From Tunturibacter gelidoferens (GTDB lineage: Bacteria; Acidobacteriota; Terriglobia; Terriglobales; Acidobacteriaceae): a DNA stretch of 64,000 nt. Made by a program: the position numbers and the translations under genes. Where the stretch lies: the NCBI RefSeq assembly GCF_040358255.1, contig NZ_CP132938.1, positions 2,418,001 to 2,482,000 on the forward strand, written 5' to 3'. Numbering within the stretch: the stretch's first letter is position 1; each line of letters opens with the position of its first letter. Shown piece by piece: positions 1 to 8,397 of this stretch. A model generated the notes under the pieces. The model worked only from the letters and a program-made list of their open reading frames with translations, ran no database searches and was not told the DNA's origin.

Positions 1-1
1 T

Positions 2-1387
2 ATCGATTCGCATCCGGCGATCAAGGCAGCCAGTCCGCAGGCTCCGATGACGAATCTATTCTTCAATGATGATGGGTACCATGGCGGCGCGTTTATGTTG
101 TCGGCCAACTATGGGTTTTACATTTTTTTTAAGCCACAGAAAACGCCTATGCTGCCCGAGAAACGGGCCACGTATGACTTAGGTGTTCCAGATAGTTACA
201 AATTTTATTTGAAGGCCGGACCGACAGGAAGTTTGGATAAGGCGTTCGACGGATCGAACTTCTTGTTTCACGATCAGTTGGTGCATACAACGTACGACGA
301 GTATTGGAAGAAACGTGATCTTTCGCTGCATATGAAGAATGTGCATGCGGCGGTGATGACGGTCGGTGGATGGTTCGATGCGGAGGATCTGTCGGGGCCG
401 TTCAAGACGTTTCATGCGATCGATGAGTTCAATCCCGGTGCGGTGAATACGCTGGTGGTGGGACCCTGGACGCATGGCGGATGGTCACGCAACGACGGGG
501 ACCGTCTTGGCGATGTGACGTTCAATTCGAAGACTTCACTGTTCTATCGAGAGAACATCGAGTATCCGTTTTTTGAGCATTATTTGAAGGGGCGTGATGG
601 GGGAGTGCTGCCAAAGGCCTATGTGTTTGAGACGGGAAGCAATGTTTGGAAGAAGTATGATGCGTGGCCTCCAAAGTCTGCGGCGGCGAAGATGCTCTAT
701 TTTCACGCGGACGGCAGGCTCAGCTTCGATGCTCCTAACGAGAAGGCTGGTGTGGATGAGTATGTGAGTGATCCGGCACATCCTGTGCCGTTTGTGGATT
801 ACACAACGGACACGGTGCCGCAACGGTATATGGATGACGATCAGCGGTTTGCCTCGCGGCGACCTGATGTATTGACGTATGAAACCGAACCTCTGACGGA
901 GGATGTGACGGTTGCAGGGCCGGTGCGGCCGAAGCTAAAGGTGTCCTCCAGCGGGACTGACGCGGATTTTGTGGTGAAGCTGATTGATGTTTATCCGGAT
1001 GATTATCCTGATCCTCCAAACGACGCTGTGGGTAAGCGGGTGGTTGGTGCTGCGCCAGTTTTGATGGGTGGGTATGAACAACTGGTGCGGGGCGAGCCGA
1101 TGCGGGCGAAGTTTCGGGATAGCTGGGAGAAGCCGACTGCGCTTACGCCAGGAAAGATGGTGGAGGTGGATGCAGAGATGCCGGATGTCAATCATACGTT
1201 CCGCACGGGGCATCGGATTATGGTGCAGGTACAGAGCTCGTGGTTTCCGTTGGTGGACAGGAATCCGCAGACGTTTGTGGATATTCCGTTTGCGAAGCCT
1301 GAGCAGTTCGTGAAGGCGACGGAGAGTGTTTATCGGAATGTTGGAGCGGCTAGTGGGGTTGAGGTGCTGGTCGTGCCGCAGCACTGA
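2..1387 (+). CDS. CocE/NonD (X-Pro dipeptidyl-peptidase S15-type) hydrolase, 5' partial
   Basis: The reading frame is open through the left edge (codons from base 2 read IDSHPAIKAASPQAP before the first Met at 47), so the N-terminal half, including the nucleophilic Ser, lies outside the window. What is left matches the C-terminal part of cocaine esterase / glutaryl-7-ACA acylase proteins. GGWFDAEDLSG carries the catalytic Asp position and VGPWTHGGW the catalytic His position. After about residue 280 comes the jelly-roll domain typical of the family (VSSSGTDADFVVKLIDVYPD). Such enzymes are usually exported hydrolases acting on esters, amides or X-Pro peptides; the substrate cannot be told from sequence. 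The gene ends 61 bases before the convergent SDR gene. Confidence 0.85.
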   Translation: MDSHPAIKAASPQAPMTNLFFNDDGYHGGAFMLSANYGFYIFFKPQKTPMLPEKRATYDLGVPDSYKFYLKAGPTGSLDKAFDGSNFLFHDQLVHTTYDEYWKKRDLSLHMKNVHAAVMTVGGWFDAEDLSGPFKTFHAIDEFNPGAVNTLVVGPWTHGGWSRNDGDRLGDVTFNSKTSLFYRENIEYPFFEHYLKGRDGGVLPKAYVFETGSNVWKKYDAWPPKSAAAKMLYFHADGRLSFDAPNEKAGVDEYVSDPAHPVPFVDYTTDTVPQRYMDDDQRFASRRPDVLTYETEPLTEDVTVAGPVRPKLKVSSSGTDADFVVKLIDVYPDDYPDPPNDAVGKRVVGAAPVLMGGYEQLVRGEPMRAKFRDSWEKPTALTPGKMVEVDAEMPDVNHTFRTGHRIMVQVQSSWFPLVDRNPQTFVDIPFAKPEQFVKATESVYRNVGAASGVEVLVVPQH

Positions 1388-1448
1388 TACCTGCGATTAC
1401 AAGGAAGGTGCGGGCGATCGTCGGCGTGTTTCACGATCGCCCGTTGTT

Positions 1449-2222
1449 TTAGCCGCGGAAGGCTGGTCCGCCAAAGGGAGTGCCTACGACGCCGCCGTCG
1501 ACGAAGAACTCGACTGCGTTGACGTAGGAGGAGTCGTCGGAGGCGAGGAAGAGGACTGCTTTTGCGAGCTCCTCTGCTTCGCCTAAGCGGCCTAGCGGAA
1601 TCGTAGAGGCGATGCGCGTTGCTAGAACATCGTTCTCTTCGCTGGTGCGGGTGTTGCGGGTCCAGATGGGTGTCTTGATTGGTCCGGGAGCGACGACGTT
1701 GACCCGAATGCCGCGGGGAGCGAGATCGGCGGCCATGGAGCGGGAGAGACCGCGGAGGCCGGCCTTGCTTGCGGCGTATGCGGCGTAGCCTGGCTGGCCG
1801 AGCGATCCGATGACGGAGCCATTGAAGATGACGGAAGAACCGTCTTTGAGGATGGGGAGAGCCTCTTGGACGGTGAAGAACGCGCCGGTGAGGTTGATGC
1901 GGATGATGTTTTCGAAGGTCGCTTCGTCGGTGTTGCCGGTGGTTGTTTGTCCGGCGATGCCGGCGTTGGCGAAGACAATGTCGAGGTGGCCGAAGTCTTT
2001 CTTAATTTTGGCGAAGAGATCTTTGCGCGCTTCGAAGTCGACGACGTCGGCGCGGTAGGCTGTGGCCTTGGGGCCGAGGAGTTTGGCGGCTTCGTCGAGG
2101 GTCTTCTGGTCGCGGCCGGTGATGGCGACTTGTGCGCCTTCCTGGATGAAGAGTTGAGCGGTGGCGAGGCCGATGCCGCTATTGCCGCCTGTGATGAGTG
2201 CTTTCTTTCCTTGGAGTTTCAT
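1449..2222 (-). CDS. SDR family NAD(P)-dependent oxidoreductase
   Basis: A 257-residue classical short-chain dehydrogenase. It has the cofactor motif TGGNSGIG near residue 12, NAG near residue 87, a catalytic Ser in the NGSVIG strand, YAASKAG with the Tyr/Lys pair near residue 150, and PGPIKTP after it. The end of the protein (VDGGVVGTPFGG) is the usual SDR C-terminus. An AGAGGA ribosome site precedes the ATG at 2222. The gene is divergent from a TetR regulator across a 155-base gap holding two identical dyads, so it is probably the regulator's target. Substrate unknown. Confidence 0.92.
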   Translation of the reverse strand: MKLQGKKALITGGNSGIGLATAQLFIQEGAQVAITGRDQKTLDEAAKLLGPKATAYRADVVDFEARKDLFAKIKKDFGHLDIVFANAGIAGQTTTGNTDEATFENIIRINLTGAFFTVQEALPILKDGSSVIFNGSVIGSLGQPGYAAYAASKAGLRGLSRSMAADLAPRGIRVNVVAPGPIKTPIWTRNTRTSEENDVLATRIASTIPLGRLGEAEELAKAVLFLASDDSSYVNAVEFFVDGGVVGTPFGGPAFRG

Positions 2223-2302
2223 GGTGTTTTCCTCTTGTCAGGTTTCGATGTCTTTGATTGCAGACTGCCAACGTTTGGGTGCAGTTGCATTTTATTTAAT
2301 CA

Positions 2303-2356
2303 ATGCATGATGTTTGTCATGCTTCATCTTGATTAAGCATGACGTGTATCATGTAT
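2303..2356. promoter_or_regulatory. Double-dyad operator between SDR and TetR genes
   Basis: Two copies of the dyad CATGA-N6-TCATG lie at 2306-2321 and 2338-2353, 32 bp apart (about three helical turns). The whole 22-base arms (2303-2324 and 2335-2356) are also near-perfect inverted repeats of each other around a 10-base spacer. Palindromes of this size in a divergent TetR/target gap are typical TetR-family operators. Binding by the neighbouring regulator is inference. Confidence 0.7.
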
Positions 2357-2377
2357 AAAGTCAAGCGGGAGGTTGGG

Positions 2378-2932
2378 ATGAGATATCCAGCAGCAGAGAC
2401 GGCGGAGAAACATGCGCGGATTCTGGAAGAGGCGTCGCGGTTATTTCGCGAGAGGGGATTTTCCGGTGTGAGCGTCAGCGAGATTATGAAGGCGACGGGT
2501 TTGACGCATGGCCCTTTTTATAATCACTTCGACTCGAAGGAAGAGTTGATGGCGGAGAGCGTGTTGCTTGGATTCGAGAACACGTTAGACGGATTGAATG
2601 CGACCGAAGGCACGGCCAAGGGGAGAGCGGAGTATGTGAAGAGGTATTTGAGTGCGGCTCATCGTGATGCTCCCGGTACGGGATGCACGATGGCGAGTCT
2701 TTCGGCGGAGATTAGGCACGAGCCGCAGGTGAGGGGTGTGTTCACGGACCGGCTGAAGGCCTTGATTCAGGCTGTGACGGCTCACTTTCCCTGGCGTTCC
2801 AGGAGGTCGGCGCGGGGAGATGCAATTCGGATGACGGCTTCGATGGTGGGGGCGATGATACTGGCCCGTGCGGTGGAGGACGAGAGATTCTCGGACGAAA
2901 TTCTGAGTGAGGTGCGGAAGGGTCTGGTATGA
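2378..2932 (+). CDS. TetR/AcrR family transcriptional regulator
   Basis: About 184 residues from the ATG at 2378, chosen because GGGAGG sits just upstream; an earlier in-frame start at 2339 would fall inside the operator. The N-terminal helix-turn-helix is clear: ILEEASRLFRERGFSGVSV, then EIMKATGLTHGPFYNHF and KEELM, the canonical TetR recognition region. The C-terminal half is a helical ligand domain (GTGCTMASLSAEIR) of the TetR_C type found in NemR/AcuR-like regulators. The gene is divergent from the SDR gene and probably represses it and itself through the paired dyads. The ligand is unknown. Confidence 0.92.
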   Translation: MRYPAAETAEKHARILEEASRLFRERGFSGVSVSEIMKATGLTHGPFYNHFDSKEELMAESVLLGFENTLDGLNATEGTAKGRAEYVKRYLSAAHRDAPGTGCTMASLSAEIRHEPQVRGVFTDRLKALIQAVTAHFPWRSRRSARGDAIRMTASMVGAMILARAVEDERFSDEILSEVRKGLV

Positions 2933-3042
2933 CAGCTTCCATGGCTTCGAAGATCTCAGGATTTTTCCCAAATTAGATGCGTAAGGGAGTTGCATTGAGG
3001 GATGGGTTGAAGAACAGGCAACACCAAGTGCAAAGGCAAAAT

Positions 3043-3073
3043 ACAGGGATCCTTCACTTCGTTCAGGATGACG
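3043..3073. repeat. Short form of the CCTTCG...GGATGAC repeat
   Basis: CAGGGATCCTTCACTTCG then TTCAGGATGACGAC, between the TetR and M24 genes. Same ends as 32488-32543 but without the inner stem. Confidence 0.65.
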
Positions 3074-3132
3074 ACACAAACGAACAACAGCAAACAAAGC
3101 TTCAGTTGCAGTTTTTAGACAGGTTTTGAGGC

Positions 3133-4461
3133 TTATGCGAAGGGGTGTTCGAGCGAGGGGCTTTGCGGGGTGAACATTTTGCCGCCGTCTTCGGTGACGT
3201 GCCAGTCGTCTTCGAGGCGGACGCCGAACTCGCCGGGGAGGTAGATGCCGGGTTCGTCGGAGAAACACATGCCTGTGGCGAGGGGTGTGGTGTTGCCGCG
3301 GACGAGGTAGGGCCACTCGTGTCCGTCCATGCCGATGCCGTGGCCTACGCGATGAGTGAAGTACTTGTAGTCGGGGCCGTAGCCGGCGGCGGCGATGAGG
3401 TCGCGTGCGGCGGCGTCGATGGTGTGGCAGGGTGCGCCGGGATGGGCGGCGGCGAGGGCTGCGGATTGCGCCTTCAAGACGATGTCGAAGACCTTGCGGG
3501 CTTTGTCGAGCTTGGGGATGGTGGGGTCTCCGAGGACGAAGGTACGGGAGATATCAGATTGATAGCCTTCGACGGTGCAGCCGTCGTCGATGAGGATGAT
3601 CTCTTCCTCGCGGATTACTTGCGGTTGTAACGACCCGTGGGGAAGCGCGGAGTACTCGCCTACCTGGCAGCTAGCGTCGCCGGTGACACCGCAACGGGTG
3701 TAGGCGAGGTCCACCATCTGGCTGAACTGGCGGTTAGTCATGCCGGGCTGCGCCGACTCATAGCAGGCTTTGTAGACGGATAGGGTGATGTTGTTGGCTA
3801 GCTGCATGAGGGCTAGCTCGGCGGGAGACTTGATGCCTCGACAGCCGAAGGTGATGGGGGTGGCGCTTGTGGTGGTGAGCGCGGGGCTGGCATGGGCGAT
3901 GCCGTTGGCGAAGACGAACTGGGTGCGCTCTTCGATGCCGATCTGTCCGGTGGCTAGGCCAGATTCGTTGAGTGCTTTGGCGAGGAGTTGATAGGGGTCT
4001 TCGTCTTCGTTCCAGGTGTAGACGCGGGTGGTGGAGGCGGAGGGCAGAGCTGCGGGTTTGGCTTCCATACGTTCGCGAACGCGGCCTTCTTCAAAGACGG
4101 GGCAGACGATGAAGGGAGCGCCGGTGGCGGGGAGGGACCAGGCGAAGAAGCGCTCGGACTGGCCCCAGCGGAGGCCGGTGAAGTAGGTGAGCGAGGTGCC
4201 GGTGGTGATGACGATGGCGTCGATCTTGTTCTGGTGCATGAGGGCGCGGGCCCGGTCGAGACGCTGTTCGCGCTCGGCGAGGGTGATGGGGACGGCTTCG
4301 GCGCGTCGGTTAGTGAGAGCGGAGATAGCGGGTGGGAGCGAGGCTTCTGAGGTTGATGGGGCCGAGAGGCGTTGCGCTAGGAGAGGAGGCGCTGGGACCG
4401 AAAGAGACGAGGTGGCTGCTGCTGCTGTAGCGGACAGAAGGAAGCGTCGTCTGGAGGGCAT
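3133..4461 (-). CDS. M24 family metallopeptidase (Xaa-Pro aminopeptidase-like), Tat-exported
   Basis: 442 residues. The N-terminus MPSRRRFLLSATAAAA is a twin-arginine signal, so the enzyme should be exported folded; tatAB-tatC lie at 50-51 kb. A creatinase N-terminal domain (about 70-210, with YFTGLRWGQSERFF) precedes the pita-bread catalytic domain. Metal ligands appear in DDGCTVEGYQSDISRTF (two Asp), HRVGHGIGMDGHEW (His), SDEPGIYLPG (Glu) and VRLEDDW (Glu), so the dinuclear site looks complete. Aminopeptidase P or a related dipeptidase is likely. A TATAAT lies 5 bases upstream of the ATG on the coding strand with no Shine-Dalgarno, so a leaderless mRNA is possible, but the -35 is weak. Confidence 0.9.
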   Translation of the reverse strand: MPSRRRFLLSATAAAATSSLSVPAPPLLAQRLSAPSTSEASLPPAISALTNRRAEAVPITLAEREQRLDRARALMHQNKIDAIVITTGTSLTYFTGLRWGQSERFFAWSLPATGAPFIVCPVFEEGRVRERMEAKPAALPSASTTRVYTWNEDEDPYQLLAKALNESGLATGQIGIEERTQFVFANGIAHASPALTTTSATPITFGCRGIKSPAELALMQLANNITLSVYKACYESAQPGMTNRQFSQMVDLAYTRCGVTGDASCQVGEYSALPHGSLQPQVIREEEIILIDDGCTVEGYQSDISRTFVLGDPTIPKLDKARKVFDIVLKAQSAALAAAHPGAPCHTIDAAARDLIAAAGYGPDYKYFTHRVGHGIGMDGHEWPYLVRGNTTPLATGMCFSDEPGIYLPGEFGVRLEDDWHVTEDGGKMFTPQSPSLEHPFA

Positions 4462-4548
4462 GCGCGATTATAGCGGGTGATCATGCAAGGGAATTGATTC
4501 GCATGCAGACTTGCCAGTGCGGATGTGGGGTTGCGACGGTATGTGTGT

Positions 4549-4579
4549 CGAGGAAGGGATTCAGTCGGTCCCTTCCTCG
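4549..4579 (-). terminator. Stem-loop downstream of the 536-residue gene
   Basis: A perfect 11-bp inverted repeat (CGAGGAAGGGA / TCCCTTCCTCG) with a 9-base loop begins 14 bases after the stop of the minus-strand gene at 4594. There is no U-tract, so it may only be a 3'-end stabilising hairpin. Confidence 0.5.
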
Positions 4580-4593
4580 GCAGGCGCACTGAT

Positions 4594-6204
4594 CTACCCT
4601 ATGACGGGTCCGCCGGCCTCCGGGGGTAGAGCGGCGAGAGGTACGCTGAGGATCGACTGCGGGATCTGGAACTTTTGCGAAAGGTATTTGGTGGTTGTAG
4701 CGGCGAGCTTGCTGTTTTCGCCTCGAAGCAGCTGGAGTTCCTGGATGATCTCGACCAGAATGCGGATGCCGTCGCCGAGCTCGGGAGGAGGATCGGGCAA
4801 GTTGAAGATGAGGGGGATGCGGTTGACGAGTTTGTATTTGCCTAGCTCGTGGACGAAGTTGTGGAGGCATTGTTGGCGGTCGGTGTAGAAGCTGGGCTCG
4901 TAGACGATTTTTTTGGTGTCGAGGGTGCCGCTCCCTATCTGGGAGACCGAGTCGGTTGAGCCGAAGGCCTCGGTTACATCGACCTGGATGGTGAGGTGCT
5001 CGTGCCCGGGGTGGGGGGAGCCGGTGTTGGTGAGGTCGAGCTCGCCAGCCGGTCCGGTGTAGGTGGAGGAGTTTGTCGGGATGCTCCAGTAGAGGTTGTC
5101 CTGACCGGTGGTGCTCTGTGGGGCTTCGGGATGGGCGGCGAGGTCTACGGTGACGGGGATCGTGATATTGATGGAGCCGCCGTTGTCGGCCTGCAGGCTG
5201 TTGACGTGCCAGGAGAATTTGGGTTGGGCAAAGCCGGTGACCGAGGCGACGCAATGCAGCTTGCAGGTGAGATCGAGGACGGAGTAGCGGTAGTCTTTTG
5301 CGGGACAGGTGAGGAAAGGACTGACGGTGACCCTTGGATCGACCAGCGGCTCGGCTACGGATTTGATCAGGTCTTCGGAGAAGCTTAAGAAGATGCTCCT
5401 GTTGTTGCCTTGCAGGATCGGGAAAGGGTTGTCGGAGAGGAGGCTGGTGTAGTGCTGGGCTGAGTTGTAGGGCAGGTAGGTGTCGAGGAGCTGCTTGAAG
5501 GGGGTGAAGCCTCCGTTCTGGCCGGTGAGATTTTCATAGGTCAGCTCAAGGGTTGCCCCGCCTTTTTGGATGATGCTGGGAATGGTGAGGTCGAGTTGAT
5601 CGTATAGGTAGTAGAGGAAGAGGAGGGAGCAACCTAAGCTGGGCAGGTCCGTGTCGGAAGCCCCGAGTTTGGTGACCCAGTCCGGGCGGGTGCTTTGCAG
5701 CCAGGTGTTGACGAAAGGAGCGCCGAGAATGTTGTAGTAGCCGACGGGATGGAGGAGTGCAGCAGCGAAGCGGGAGAGCCCCTCTCCGTCGCTCTGGGAA
5801 GGATGCCAGGTTATATTACCCGGGCCTGCTTTGATGTTGCGATAGTCCATCAGGACCTCGATGATCTCAGCCACAAAAAGAGCTTGGACGGCGTCGTTGG
5901 CCTGATCTTGATTGGTGGAGGAGTCGAAGGGGTTCATGCGGACGAAGGTGGTGCCGTCAGACTTGTAGCCGAAGTTGTGCGCATAGGAGTCAGGTTCAAT
6001 CTGGAGGGTGACGAGATTAGTTGGTCCGAAGCCGTCGTGGATGGCGAACCAGCTTCTCAGCTGGGTGAAGTCGGCCTCACAGGTTGCTTTGAGCTGTTGG
6101 GCGCGTTGCAGGACGTTGACGAAAGGGGTTGGGGGATTGGTGCTGTAGTTGGTGTCCTGGTAGTTGATGGTGAAGTTGGTGGTGTTGCCAAGGGTCTGGA
6201 TCAT
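4594..6204 (-). CDS. Hypothetical protein, unrecognised family
   Basis: 536 residues starting MIQTLGNTTNF at 6204, chosen because AGGAG lies 6 bases upstream; the frame stays open further upstream but reads as noise. There is no signal peptide. The N-terminal half (about 1-290) is helical, with AEIIEVLMDYRN, GEGLSRFAAALLHPVGYYN and GCSLLFLYYLYDQL. That layout recalls metallopeptidase-like uncharacterised proteins, but there is no HExxH, so no catalytic role is claimed. The C-terminal half is beta-rich, with a sandwich-like stretch (SINITIPVTVDL, HLTIQVDVTEAFG), followed by a short helical tail. It stands alone between the M24 gene and divergent fbp. I do not recognise the function. Confidence 0.75.
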   Translation of the reverse strand: MIQTLGNTTNFTINYQDTNYSTNPPTPFVNVLQRAQQLKATCEADFTQLRSWFAIHDGFGPTNLVTLQIEPDSYAHNFGYKSDGTTFVRMNPFDSSTNQDQANDAVQALFVAEIIEVLMDYRNIKAGPGNITWHPSQSDGEGLSRFAAALLHPVGYYNILGAPFVNTWLQSTRPDWVTKLGASDTDLPSLGCSLLFLYYLYDQLDLTIPSIIQKGGATLELTYENLTGQNGGFTPFKQLLDTYLPYNSAQHYTSLLSDNPFPILQGNNRSIFLSFSEDLIKSVAEPLVDPRVTVSPFLTCPAKDYRYSVLDLTCKLHCVASVTGFAQPKFSWHVNSLQADNGGSINITIPVTVDLAAHPEAPQSTTGQDNLYWSIPTNSSTYTGPAGELDLTNTGSPHPGHEHLTIQVDVTEAFGSTDSVSQIGSGTLDTKKIVYEPSFYTDRQQCLHNFVHELGKYKLVNRIPLIFNLPDPPPELGDGIRILVEIIQELQLLRGENSKLAATTTKYLSQKFQIPQSILSVPLAALPPEAGGPVIG

Positions 6205-6452
6205 GGGAGGCTCCTGGATAGAGATTGGGTGCAGGATTTGAGAGCGTGGCCCAAGATGGTGTCGACGATGAGGGAAGGCTGGAAGACCCGGGGAGGGAGT
6301 GTTACCTGATGAGGGGGAAAAGATAACACTCCATGGATGGCGTGTAAAGTGCGGGCTGGTCCCAGTTAGCAGCGCGATAATCGGCTTACTGTACTGAATA
6401 TTGCACGGATGATAGGCTTCGATTCTGGGATCCGAGCAGACCAAAATTTCAA

Positions 6453-7496
6453 ATGCGAGACGTGAGCATGGCGATGATTACGACGGTGCAGCAGCATATT
6501 TTGCAGCAGCAACAGGAGATGTTGAAGTCTACGGGGCGTGAGCCTACGGGGACATTCAGCTGGTTGCTGAGTGGGATTACGCTGGCCGCGAAGATGATTG
6601 AGGCAAAGATTCGGTCGGCGGGATTGAGCGATGTGTATGGCGCGTTTGGCGCGGAGAATGTGCAGGGGGAGCAGCAGCAGAAGCTGGATGTTTATGCGAA
6701 TCAGGCGCTGCTGCATTGCCTGGGACTGCGGGATAGCGTTGCGGCGCTGGTGAGCGAAGAGGATGAGGAGCCGGTGACGTTCAACCGGGATGCGGAGACG
6801 GGGAAGTACATTATCGTGTTCGATCCGCTGGATGGGTCGAGCAATATTGACGTGAACGTGAATGTCGGGACGATCTTCAGCGTGCTGCGGAGGATGCCTG
6901 CGGAGTTGGGGACGCTGGAGGAGTCGATTCTGCAGCCTGGGTTTCGGCAGGTGGCGGCGGGGTATGTGGTGTATGGGCCGTCGACGGTGTTGGTGTATAC
7001 GACGGGAAATGGGGTGCATGGCTTTACGCTCGATCCGACGATTGGGGCGTTTGTGCTGAGCAACGAGAAGATGATGATGCCGGAGCAGGGGAGCTACTAC
7101 TCGGTGAATGAGGCGAATGCGGCGGGGTGGCCGGAGGAGTATCGCGGGTATGTGGAGATGCTGCGGACGGGTGGGTTGAAGAAGGAGTATAGCTCGCGGT
7201 ATATCGGGAGTCTGGTGGCGGACTTTCATCGGACGCTGTTGAAGGGGGGGGTGTTTTTGTATCCGCCTACTTTGAAGCAGCCGAAGGGAAAGTTGCGGCT
7301 GTTGTATGAGGCGAATCCGCTGGCGTTTATTGCAGAGCAGGCGGGTGGGATGGCGACATATGGTGCGGGGCGGATTCTGGATATCAAGCCGGAGGGGATC
7401 CATCAGAGGACGCCGTTTTGTGTGGGGAGCAGGCGGGAGATGGAGGCGCTGGTGGCGGCGGTTAGTCCGGCGGCTACTTCGGCGAGTGCACGGTGA
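6453..7496 (+). CDS. fbp: Fructose-1,6-bisphosphatase, class I
   Basis: 347 residues, the usual class I length. It hydrolyses fructose 1,6-bisphosphate to fructose 6-phosphate in gluconeogenesis. The metal-binding motif DPLDGSSNIDVNVNVG is at about residue 124, preceded by VSEEDEEP. Substrate and active-site motifs follow: RYIGSLVADFHRTLLKGG and KLRLLYEANPLAFIAEQAGG. The start is uncertain: ATG at 6453, 6468 or 6474 are all in frame, and none has a strong ribosome site. The stop overlaps the GTG of the next small gene, which suggests co-translation. Confidence 0.95.
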   Translation: MRDVSMAMITTVQQHILQQQQEMLKSTGREPTGTFSWLLSGITLAAKMIEAKIRSAGLSDVYGAFGAENVQGEQQQKLDVYANQALLHCLGLRDSVAALVSEEDEEPVTFNRDAETGKYIIVFDPLDGSSNIDVNVNVGTIFSVLRRMPAELGTLEESILQPGFRQVAAGYVVYGPSTVLVYTTGNGVHGFTLDPTIGAFVLSNEKMMMPEQGSYYSVNEANAAGWPEEYRGYVEMLRTGGLKKEYSSRYIGSLVADFHRTLLKGGVFLYPPTLKQPKGKLRLLYEANPLAFIAEQAGGMATYGAGRILDIKPEGIHQRTPFCVGSRREMEALVAAVSPAATSASAR

Positions 7497-7753
7497 GTTC
7501 CTTTGCGGCTGAGGTGATTGATATTCGTGAGGAGTCTCGCGTGGCGGGGCGGCAGCGTTGGCAGATGGCGCTGGATCGGACGGAGTTTGTTGCCGGGGAC
7601 GTCGGGGTGCTGGAGGCTGTGGCGCGGAGTGGGGCTCGGCTGGTGGTTCCGGTGCTTGGGGTGGTGATGGATGCGGGTGAGGTGTGGCATGTGGTGGAGA
7701 AACCGCTGGCTGCTGGGACTGCTGTGATGGGGCGGGTGGGTGTTTTGCCGTGA
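7493..7753 (+). CDS. Small hypothetical protein coupled to fbp
   Basis: 86 residues from a GTG that overlaps the fbp stop (GTGA). Translation gives MSSFAAEVIDIREES followed by a Val/Gly-rich stretch (VLEAVARSGARLVVPVLGVV) and WHVVEKPL. No motif is recognised and there is no signal peptide or membrane helix. The overlap and coding-like composition argue for a real gene; a minus-strand frame over the same bases looks like a shadow. Confidence 0.55.
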   Translation: MSSFAAEVIDIREESRVAGRQRWQMALDRTEFVAGDVGVLEAVARSGARLVVPVLGVVMDAGEVWHVVEKPLAAGTAVMGRVGVLP

Positions 7754-7823
7754 GTGGGTTTGGCGTGAGGCGGAAAAGATATAGCCTTTTATCAGTCCTA
7801 GGCAGATGCCGGAGGGATTTGCG

Positions 7824-8033
7824 ATGAAGAGATCATGGGAAACGGAGAGTGGGCATCTCGCCTGCAGTTGGTCTGAGGAAGGGCAGCAAGTCGGGTACGA
7901 CCTGCGTTGGATGCAGGAGACTTCAAGTATTCAGGGCGGGTACCTGTTGCCCGTTCCGGATTTTGCGAGTAAGAGTCCATTTGGGGGAGGCTCCTGGTTC
8001 CAACCTCGTACCGCCTACGGCGATTCCGAATAG
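7824..8033 (+). CDS. Small hypothetical protein (WETESGHLACSW type)
   Basis: 69 residues from the ATG at 7824, picked because GGAGG lies 8 bases upstream. The protein is rich in Trp, Gly and aromatics (MKRSWETESGHLACSWSE, RWMQET, VPDFASKSPFGGGSWF). There is no signal peptide or membrane helix. I have the impression of similar short proteins in other Acidobacteriota, but cannot verify it here. Function unknown. Confidence 0.65.
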   Translation: MKRSWETESGHLACSWSEEGQQVGYDLRWMQETSSIQGGYLLPVPDFASKSPFGGGSWFQPRTAYGDSE

Positions 8034-8077
8034 GTCTGGAAATTCAAACTGACCCTTTACTGTAAGGTCTCCTCGGT

Positions 8078-8106
8078 TTGAGTGTGAGGTTGGTTGCTGA
8101 TACACT
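8078..8106 (+). promoter_or_regulatory. Candidate sigma-70 promoter for tRNA-Ala
   Basis: TTGAGT at 8078-8083 and TACACT at 8101-8106 are separated by 17 bases, about 60 bases before the tRNA. It is plausible by spacing but not a perfect consensus. Confidence 0.4.
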
Positions 8107-8167
8107 CGGAGATGTTGTTTCGGCTGTCTCGGGCCTGCGAAAGTGGTGCGTGAGGCGAGTTTGGTGG

Positions 8168-8243
8168 GGGGCTGTAGCTCAGTTGGGAGAGCGCCTCGTT
8201 CGCAACGAGGAGGTCAGCGGTTCGATCCCGCTCAGCTCCACCA
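8168..8243 (+). tRNA. tRNA-Ala (anticodon CGC)
   Basis: A full 76-nt cloverleaf with encoded CCA. The acceptor arm GGGGCTG pairs with CAGCTCC (one G-U), the D arm is GCTCAGTTGGGAGAGC, the anticodon stem CCTCG/CGAGG holds the loop TTCGCAA, and the T arm contains GGTTCGATCCC. Anticodon CGC reads GCG, alanine. Confidence 0.97.
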
Positions 8244-8281
8244 TAGAAATAACTTCATAGATAATTTTTTTTGAGGCAAAT

Positions 8282-8385
8282 GTCCTGCCGGACGGGGTCC
8301 GCTGCGCGCGGCGGTCACTTCGTGACTCGTCTACCTTGTCTCGGCACGATGAGTGCCTGGTCCTCCCGTTGGTCGGAGGTAGAGG
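8282..8385. repeat. Palindromic repeat family P, copy A (left half)
   Basis: Begins GTCCTGCCGGACGG and continues through the shared segments GGTCACTTCGTGAC, TACCTTGTCTCGG and GGTCCTCCCGTTGGTCGG. The mirror-image right half found in full copies is absent. It lies between tRNA-Ala and the stop of the ctaG-like gene. Confidence 0.85.
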
Positions 8386-8397
8386 TTGGGTGCGCCT

